DNA from: QHWK01 sp035315685
Lineage (GTDB): Bacteria; Acidobacteriota; Vicinamibacteria; Vicinamibacterales; CAVVIG01
Assembly (NCBI GenBank): GCA_035315685.1
Contig: DATFXR010000393.1
Location: forward strand, 1-19,879
Length of the DNA stretch: 19,879 bases
Direction of reading: 5' to 3'
Position 1 is the stretch's first letter; each line of letters starts with the position of its first letter. The translations under genes were made by a program, and so were the position numbers. Of the stretch, positions 15,155 to 19,879 are shown in pieces. The notes below the pieces were generated by a model. The model was not told the DNA's origin and ran no database searches. It saw nothing but the letters and a program-made list of their open reading frames with translations.

Positions 15155-15903
15155 GGCTTTGCCAGCGTGAGGCTGATGTCGCCCTTCACGACGTCAGCCG
15201 AGAGCACCGGATCGCCGCTGCCGATGGTCGACTCGCCGAAGCGCGGCCCGAAGCGATCTTTCATGGTCAGCGGAATATCGGAGGCGATCGCGCCGTTCAG
15301 CGTCACGGCCAGGATGCGGCCGTTGGACGGCGGCCGCGCCAACCGGACACGCAGCGGGCCGTTGAAGACGCGGAGCCGCATCTGTCCGCCGGGTGTGAGC
15401 TCGGAGTCGCGGACGTCGATGCCGCCGAGGCCGCTTTCGAGGCGAACACGGCCGGCCAGCCGATCGCCGTCGATGACGCCGCGGCGCAGATCGACGTCAC
15501 AGCCACCTCTGAGATTCGCCAGCTTCACGCTCCCCTCGAACACGCGTACCGACTGGAGAAGAGCGTCCGAGGGCACCGCAATTGCGATCACCGCCCTGGC
15601 ATCGGCATTTCGCGCGTCCTGCTCCTGGACGACTGCTATGCGAACGCCGTCGGGCCTTTCGTCGATCGTCACCGGGAGCTTCGCCAGATCGGCGCGCGCT
15701 GGCACACGGCGCTCGACGTCGATGCGAACGTCAGGGCGCGTGGAGCCGGTGATGGTCAGATCGGCGATCGTCGCGTCGATCCGGATCGGCGTTCCGGCAG
15801 CGATCGGCACTACGCGCGACACACGGTCGGCGACAGCACCCGCATCAAGCGCGGAACCGATCGCGAGCACGAGCAGCGCCGCCGAGCCGGCGAACAGTCT
15901 CAC
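15151..15903 (-). CDS. DUF4097-like exported beta-repeat protein
   Basis: This is a 250-residue protein with a signal peptide (about 1-23, LFAGSAALLVLAIGSALDAGA). The rest is made of short beta-strand repeats typical of the DUF4097/DUF4098 putative-adhesin fold: IRIDATIADLTITGSTRPDV, VRVFEGSVKLANLRGGCDVDL, GRVRLESGLGGIDVRDSEL, LTLNGAI-like turns and a C-terminal VKGDISLTL. The biochemical role of this family is not established. It is the first gene of a two-gene operon, overlapping the octaheme cytochrome by four bases (ATGA), which suggests a joint envelope or redox-stress role by context only. The GTG at 15903 begins the signal peptide. There is no Shine-Dalgarno, but TATAAT lies six bases upstream, so the mRNA may be leaderless. 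Confidence 0.82.
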   Translation of the reverse strand: MRLFAGSAALLVLAIGSALDAGAVADRVSRVVPIAAGTPIRIDATIADLTITGSTRPDVRIDVERRVPARADLAKLPVTIDERPDGVRIAVVQEQDARNADARAVIAIAVPSDALLQSVRVFEGSVKLANLRGGCDVDLRRGVIDGDRLAGRVRLESGLGGIDVRDSELTPGGQMRLRVFNGPLRVRLARPPSNGRILAVTLNGAIASDIPLTMKDRFGPRFGESTIGSGDPVLSADVVKGDISLTLAKP

Positions 15904-15909
15904 TGGCTG

Positions 15910-15915
15910 ATTATA
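15910..15915 (-). promoter_or_regulatory. -10 box of the DUF4097-cytochrome operon (candidate)
   Basis: A perfect TATAAT on the minus strand ends six bases before the GTG start at 15903 and lies just after the terminator of TonB receptor 3. Transcription would begin at about the start codon, giving a leaderless mRNA. No -35 consensus is visible at 17 bases upstream, where the terminator stem lies. Confidence 0.4.
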
Positions 15916-15924
15916 GGAGAGCCG

Positions 15925-15962
15925 AAAAAAAAGGGCCGAGTGGGGGCGATCCCACCCGGCCC
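15925..15962 (-). terminator. Intrinsic terminator of TonB receptor 3
   Basis: On the minus strand a GC-rich stem (15962-15951 with its partner around 15944-15933, one G-T pair, otherwise complementary) is followed by eight T (15932-15925). It lies about 75 bases after the receptor stop at 16038, beyond the 9-nt tandem repeats. Its sequence resembles a second hairpin at 19301-19330. Confidence 0.88.
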
Positions 15963-15983
15963 GTCACCTTGTTGTTCTACGTT

Positions 15984-16037
15984 CCTACCTGCCCATCTTT
16001 CCTATCTGTCCCATCTGTCCTATCTGTCCCGTCTGTC
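15984..16037 (-). repeat. Element D: six tandem 9-nt units directly after the TonB receptor 3 stop codon
   Basis: Read on the minus strand, units of the form GACAGATRG follow the TAG stop without a gap: GACAGACGG, GACAGATAG, GACAGATGG, GACAGATAG, GAAAGATGG, GCAGGTAGG. The first four are close copies and the last two are decayed. The 9-nt period is the same as that of the tract inside the cytochrome gene. Confidence 0.88.
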
Positions 16038-19013
16038 CTACCAGATGAACCTGAACCCGATCCGGCCCGTGCGCGGCGCCAGGATCGCCGTCGGCTGCTG
16101 GAACGCCGAACCGGTGCTGAAGCTGATCGTCTCGGCTGCGTACTGGTTCGTGACGTTGAAGAGATCGAAGAAGGCGCGCAGCTTCGTGGGACCGAGGCCG
16201 AACGTCTTCTCGACCCGGACGTCGAAGACCGACAGATTGTCCTGCGCGTAGGCGTTGTACGCCGTCACGTAGGCGACGTTGTTGGTGAGGCTCGACGCGC
16301 TCGGGCCGCTGGCCGGGCCGCCGTTCGCCGCGCTGTAGGTGCAGGCGCACGACGCGGGGGCCGACGGCGTCAGCTGACGCGCGTAGTTGGCTCCCGCCTG
16401 GTACCGGTAAACCGGGCTGATCAAGATCCCGTACGGCGCGTTGTAGGTGGCGTTGGCCTTGAAGCTGAACGACCGGAAGTCGAAATCCCCCGGCGCGTTC
16501 GGCGTATTCGGGTAGCCGCGTGGAAAATCATGCTGCCACGTATAGCCGAGACCGGCCGACACCGAGTAGTTGTGGCTCTGACGCTTGTTGACCGCGAACT
16601 CGACTGTCTTGTAGCGTCCATCGTTCGGCGCGTTCATGACGACCTGGTTCGCCGGATACAGGCAGGTCGGCGTCGGCGACGTGATGCTGCTCGTGCAGCC
16701 GGCGATGGCCGAGTTCGGGATTCCGTAGAACGTGCGCACCGCGTCGTCGCTCGTGCCGGCGATGCCATCATCGCCAACGTCGTTCACGGTGAACGGCACG
16801 GTGTAGGCGCTGATCGGCCGATTCGGCTGGAACGTGCCAGTCTGATTCTTCACGTTCAGGTACACGAAGCCGACTCGGGCGCCGACGCCTTCGGTGATCT
16901 GTTGTTCGAGATAAGCGGTGGCCTGATTGGACGTGGGCTGCTGAAGGTTCGGATCGACCGTGATCGCGCCAGCCAGCGCGTTGGCCGTCACGTTGCCTTC
17001 CTCACCCGGCTGGTACTTCTTGTCGTTGTTGCGATCGTTCCACTGGTAGGTGATGATTTTTTCTGCCTGATTCGGGTTTGCGTCCGATGCAACGCCGACG
17101 CCGGGGTTGAACTTGTAGATGCCCCAGTTCGCCTTCACGACGGTCCTGCCGGTTCCGAACAGATCGTAGGTCGCACCCAGCCGCGGCACGGCGCCGTTCC
17201 ACTTCGTATAGTGCTGCTCGGGGAATGTTGCGTCGGGGATCGACAATCCGCTCGGGAACGTGAAAGCGAGCTGACGCTGGTCCGGCGTGAAGACGTCGTA
17301 GTGATCGAAGCGGACGCCGAGGTTCATCGTGAGCCGGCCGATCGAGTACTGGTCGGTCACGAACGCGTCGACCGTGTTGACCTTGGCGACCGAGAGCAGA
17401 TTGCCGTTCGGGCCGTCGCCGAGTGATCCGACCTGCGTGGCGGTCGGCGCCGCCATGATCACGCTCGTGGCCGCGCCGTTGCTGCCGATGTTCTGGCGGA
17501 TATTGCCGCCGTAGCGTTGAAAATAGCCCTGCCAGCCGGTCTCGAGCATCACTTCGCTGCCGACCTTGAAGTTGTGCGTCCCGCCGAGCAGGTTGTCCTT
17601 GAAATAGGTGATCGAACCGGTCGCCTGACGGCGCTGGCGATCGAGCTGCTCCTTCTGGTCGGCGCCGGTGTAGAGCGACAATTGCGCGTTCACCGTCTGG
17701 AACGCGTTGCTGTCGGTGTTGGCGAGCAGGGGGAAGTAGTAGCCAAACACACCGTAGCGTGCTTCGGCGTACAGCTTGTTGCTCAGCGTGCCGTTCCACT
17801 CACCCTTGTAGATCCAGCTGCCGGAGAGCTGCGACAGCGTCGCCCCGAGATCGTCGTAGTTGTTGGTGCTCGACGGCAGCCGGTTCGGCTGCTCTTTCTG
17901 GCCCCACTGGTAATAGCCGATCAACTTGTTGTTCTGGTTGATCTGGTAGGTGGCCTTGCCGGACGGATTCCAGAGCAGCGTGTCGAACAGGGTGCCGGAG
18001 ATCGGCCCGATGAAGTTCGGCTGTCCGACGGACGTCTTCTGGTTGCGATACGAGAAGTACCACCACACCTTGTCTTTCTTGATCGGGCCGCCGACGTTGA
18101 TGTTCGAGTCGCGGTACTTCTGCGTCTCGTTGCTGTGGGGGCGGATTGCGCCGCCCGGGTTCGTCGTCGGATCGTAGAGGAACTTCGCCGGGACGTTGCT
18201 GACGATGTTCTCGCCGATCATGCCGTTGGTCTCGTAGTCCTGGTAGAACTCGCCCTGGAACTTGTTGCCGCCGGATTTACCGAGCATCTGGCTCTGCACG
18301 CCCGGGGTCGGCATCTCGGCGCCCTGCCCGATTGTGCCGAGGAACACCTCTTCGAACGAGCCGTAGTCGACGTAGAAGCCGGCACCGGACGTGCCCTCGG
18401 TCGTGTTGATGCCCTCGACGAGCACGCGGTTCTGCCCCGAGTATCCGTACGCGGTGTATCCCGTTTGCGTCCCGGCGCGGTTGCCGCCGACGTCGATGCG
18501 GCCCATCGTCACCGACGGAGTGACGGCGAGCAGCGACCACAGATCGCGCGAGTTCGGGATTTCCTGCAGCTGTTCGAGCTTGAAGTTCTGCTGGACGCGG
18601 GTGTTCGACGTGTCGATGACCGGTGAGTCACCGGTGACCGTCACTGTCTCCTGCAGAGAGGCGACCGCGAGCTCGACGTTGACCGCGGCGGTAAAGCCCA
18701 TCGCGATCTGGATGTTCTCGCGCTTCAGCGTGTTGAAGCCGGGCAGCTCGAAGGTCACGGTATAGGTGCCCGGCGGCAGGGCCGGGAACCGATAGTTGCC
18801 GCCACCGTCGGTAACCGCCGTCTGCACGCCCATCAGCGAGGGGCTCGCGACAGTAACAGTGACGCCCGGCAGCACCGCCTGGCTGGTGTCCAACACCTTG
18901 CCGTTGATCGACCCTGTGGTGCTTGCGCCGCCGCCTTGTGCGAACGCATGCGTTGACGCGAGCAGGCAGGCAGCCAGCACCGCGACAACCAAATGGAACC
19001 CTCGACGTCTCAT
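16038..19013 (-). CDS. TonB-dependent receptor 3 (Oar-like, carboxypeptidase-regulatory N-terminus)
   Basis: This is a 991-residue outer-membrane receptor. The signal peptide is residues 1-25 (VVAVLAACLLASTHAFA-Q). The CarboxypepD_reg-like domain is about 33-116 (GSINGKVLDTSQAVLPGVTV, then the ALPPGTYTVTFELPGF turn). The plug is about 118-255, with QETVTVTGDSPVIDTSNTRV, NRVLVEGINTTEGTSGAGFY and a PTPGVQSQMLGKSGGN stretch. The barrel ends in RIGFRFIW, with a terminal aromatic residue. Two acidic loops look calcium-binding: DRNNDKKYQPGE (D660-E671) and DVGDDGIAGTSDD near 745-757. It is similar in length and layout to receptors 1 and 2, so these are paralogues; the ligand is unknown. The ATG at 19013 has a strong Shine-Dalgarno (GAGGAGGG) five bases upstream. 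A palindrome sits about 66-82 bases upstream in the leader or promoter. Confidence 0.93.
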   Translation of the reverse strand: MRRRGFHLVVAVLAACLLASTHAFAQGGGASTTGSINGKVLDTSQAVLPGVTVTVASPSLMGVQTAVTDGGGNYRFPALPPGTYTVTFELPGFNTLKRENIQIAMGFTAAVNVELAVASLQETVTVTGDSPVIDTSNTRVQQNFKLEQLQEIPNSRDLWSLLAVTPSVTMGRIDVGGNRAGTQTGYTAYGYSGQNRVLVEGINTTEGTSGAGFYVDYGSFEEVFLGTIGQGAEMPTPGVQSQMLGKSGGNKFQGEFYQDYETNGMIGENIVSNVPAKFLYDPTTNPGGAIRPHSNETQKYRDSNINVGGPIKKDKVWWYFSYRNQKTSVGQPNFIGPISGTLFDTLLWNPSGKATYQINQNNKLIGYYQWGQKEQPNRLPSSTNNYDDLGATLSQLSGSWIYKGEWNGTLSNKLYAEARYGVFGYYFPLLANTDSNAFQTVNAQLSLYTGADQKEQLDRQRRQATGSITYFKDNLLGGTHNFKVGSEVMLETGWQGYFQRYGGNIRQNIGSNGAATSVIMAAPTATQVGSLGDGPNGNLLSVAKVNTVDAFVTDQYSIGRLTMNLGVRFDHYDVFTPDQRQLAFTFPSGLSIPDATFPEQHYTKWNGAVPRLGATYDLFGTGRTVVKANWGIYKFNPGVGVASDANPNQAEKIITYQWNDRNNDKKYQPGEEGNVTANALAGAITVDPNLQQPTSNQATAYLEQQITEGVGARVGFVYLNVKNQTGTFQPNRPISAYTVPFTVNDVGDDGIAGTSDDAVRTFYGIPNSAIAGCTSSITSPTPTCLYPANQVVMNAPNDGRYKTVEFAVNKRQSHNYSVSAGLGYTWQHDFPRGYPNTPNAPGDFDFRSFSFKANATYNAPYGILISPVYRYQAGANYARQLTPSAPASCACTYSAANGGPASGPSASSLTNNVAYVTAYNAYAQDNLSVFDVRVEKTFGLGPTKLRAFFDLFNVTNQYAAETISFSTGSAFQQPTAILAPRTGRIGFRFIW

Positions 19014-19078
19014 GAACGCCCTCCTCGTCTTGCGCGTTTCAACTGCGGATGGTGACCGGACGATATGCGAAATTCAGA

Positions 19079-19095
19079 CAGTGGAGCGTCCACTG
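19079..19095. promoter_or_regulatory. Perfect palindrome upstream of TonB receptor 3
   Basis: CAGTGGA-GCG-TCCACTG is a 7-bp perfect inverted repeat with a 3-base centre, 66-82 bases before the receptor start. It could be an operator for a dimeric regulator or a small hairpin in the mRNA leader. No T-run follows, so it is not a terminator. Confidence 0.45.
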
Positions 19096-19212
19096 ACAGG
19101 CAAACGCCGTGCTCGACCCGGAAGATGCGGAGGTTAACACCGAAGGATCGGCCGTGCAACGCTTTACGTCCCGAACATGGGCCGCTACGCAGTGACACTC
19201 GGGGCAGAATCC

Positions 19213-19258
19213 AAAAAAATGGGCGCTGCGAATTCGAATGTTCGAAGTCGCAACGCCC
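19213..19258 (-). terminator. Intrinsic terminator downstream of atpF
   Basis: On the minus strand an 18-bp stem (19258-19241 with 19238-19221; one G-T pair and one mismatch) is followed by A and seven T (19219-19213). It lies about 100 bases after the atpF stop. The inner part, TTCGAA repeated, is self-complementary, so the actual loop is probably larger than two bases. Confidence 0.88.
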
Positions 19259-19357
19259 GTTCAGGTGTGCGAGGCCGGTCGACCCATCAGTGGGTGGGAA
19301 GGGCCGATCGGGGTCGGTCCCACCGGCCCACCCAATGCGCCTACATAGCCCCCACTC

Positions 19358-19858
19358 TCAGTGACGCGCTTGGACCTGGCGCAGCGCGTCGTCGATCAAG
19401 CGCTCGTTGTCTTCCTTCGTGAGGTTCCGCTGGATGATCTTCGACGCGATCATCACCGAAAGATCCACGGCCTCATGGCGGATCTGTTCCAGCGCTCGGC
19501 TCGTCTCGAGTTGAATCTGGCGCTCGGCGTTCTTGACGATCAGATCCGCCTCGCTCCGCGCCTTGTTACGGATCTCCTCGCGCAGCCGGTCGCCGTCGGA
19601 CCGGCTCTGCGTGATGATCGCGTCCGCCTCCTGGCGCGCCCGCGCGATGATCTGCGCCGATTCCGCGTTGAGCCGCTCCAGCTCCTGCTTCGCCTGCTGC
19701 GCATCGTCGAGCGACTTGCGGATCCCGTTCTGCCGCGCCTCGAGCGCCTGCAGCAGCGGTCCCCAGGCGAGCTTCTTCAGCGCAAAGAGGAGCACCAGGA
19801 AGGTGACGATCGTCCAGATGAAGAGCCCTGGATCTGGCTGGACTAACGGGTTATTCAT
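19358..19858 (-). CDS. atpF: F0F1 ATP synthase subunit b
   Basis: This is a 166-residue protein, normal length for the family. A single N-terminal transmembrane helix (about residues 9-28, GLFIWTIVTFLVLLFALKKL) is followed by the conserved LAWGPLLQALEARQNGIRKSLDDAQ region. A long charged coiled coil (about 35-140), which forms the peripheral stalk, comes next, and then a short C-terminal delta-binding part. It joins the F0 membrane sector to F1 in the inner membrane. The ATG at 19858 is preceded by an AGGA-type site about seven bases upstream. Upstream genes (atpE, atpB) would lie beyond the window. Downstream, the expected atpH is absent; a terminator follows and then an unrelated receptor gene. 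Confidence 0.97.
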   Translation of the reverse strand: MNNPLVQPDPGLFIWTIVTFLVLLFALKKLAWGPLLQALEARQNGIRKSLDDAQQAKQELERLNAESAQIIARARQEADAIITQSRSDGDRLREEIRNKARSEADLIVKNAERQIQLETSRALEQIRHEAVDLSVMIASKIIQRNLTKEDNERLIDDALRQVQARH

Positions 19859-19879
19859 TTCGAATCCTGCGTGAATCCC

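Larger units (their letters stand above)
19014..19357. other. Intergenic region between atpF and TonB receptor 3
   Basis: This 344-bp region holds no gene. From the atpF side it contains a GC-rich dyad at 19291-19334 that includes the hairpin at 19301-19330, then the terminator at 19213-19258. Next come a stretch without visible signals, the palindrome at 19079-19095, and the Shine-Dalgarno of TonB receptor 3 (about 19019-19026). No confident -35/-10 pair was found for the receptor. Confidence 0.6.

Noticed and set aside
15984..16037. CRISPR array
   Set aside because: Units are 9 nt without spacers; this is a simple tandem repeat and no cas gene is present.

Overview
The window is GC-rich, densely coded DNA that looks like part of a chromosome from an Acidobacteriota member, most likely of the Vicinamibacteria type. 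This is an inference. It rests on three large Oar-like TonB-dependent receptors with N-terminal carboxypeptidase-regulatory domains, an 'acidobacterial VWFA'-type secreted protein, secreted TPR proteins, a sulfatase-like/TPR fusion and an octaheme cytochrome with HEAT/TPR repeats. No rRNA, tRNA, CRISPR array, transposase or phage gene was seen.

Layout. 1-639 (-): 5'-proximal part of an exported serine beta-lactamase-like hydrolase, cut by the window edge. It diverges, across only 42 bp, from 682-1632 (+), a secreted TPR protein with an N-terminal CarboxypepD_reg-like domain. A dyad repeat (element A) fills the gap to 1755-3971 (+), a membrane-anchored sulfatase-fold enzyme with a TPR tail and a Thr where sulfatases have Cys/Ser. 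A different dyad repeat (element C) separates it from the convergent TonB receptor 1 (4102-6999, -). Next come a VapBC-type toxin-antitoxin pair (7171-7428 and 7425-7820, +) whose PIN toxin has lost its first catalytic Asp, a secreted TPR protein (7850-8593, -), a textbook terminator, and TonB receptor 2 (8666-11701, -). That receptor diverges from a secreted VWFA-like protein with a degenerate metal site (11999-12877, +). Element B, which shares a 25-nt identical stretch with element A, then separates this gene from a two-gene operon on the minus strand: a DUF4097-like protein (15903-15151) overlapping an octaheme c-type cytochrome (15154-12989). TonB receptor 3 (16038-19013, -) is flanked by terminators, and atpF (19358-19858, -) closes the window.

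How the genes fit together. Most products carry export signals and belong to the cell envelope: outer-membrane receptors, periplasmic hydrolases, TPR scaffolds and a periplasmic electron-transfer protein. No single pathway links them. The most unusual DNA-level signal is a set of short repeat elements (dyads built from ATGGCTG or CACGAAG units, and 9-nt tandem repeats). They sit at, or within about 30 bases of, stop codons, and a composite of two repeat types has entered the cytochrome gene in frame between two haem-binding motifs. The most unusual protein-level signals are the PIN toxin lacking its first Asp and EF-hand-like loops in two of the three TonB receptors.
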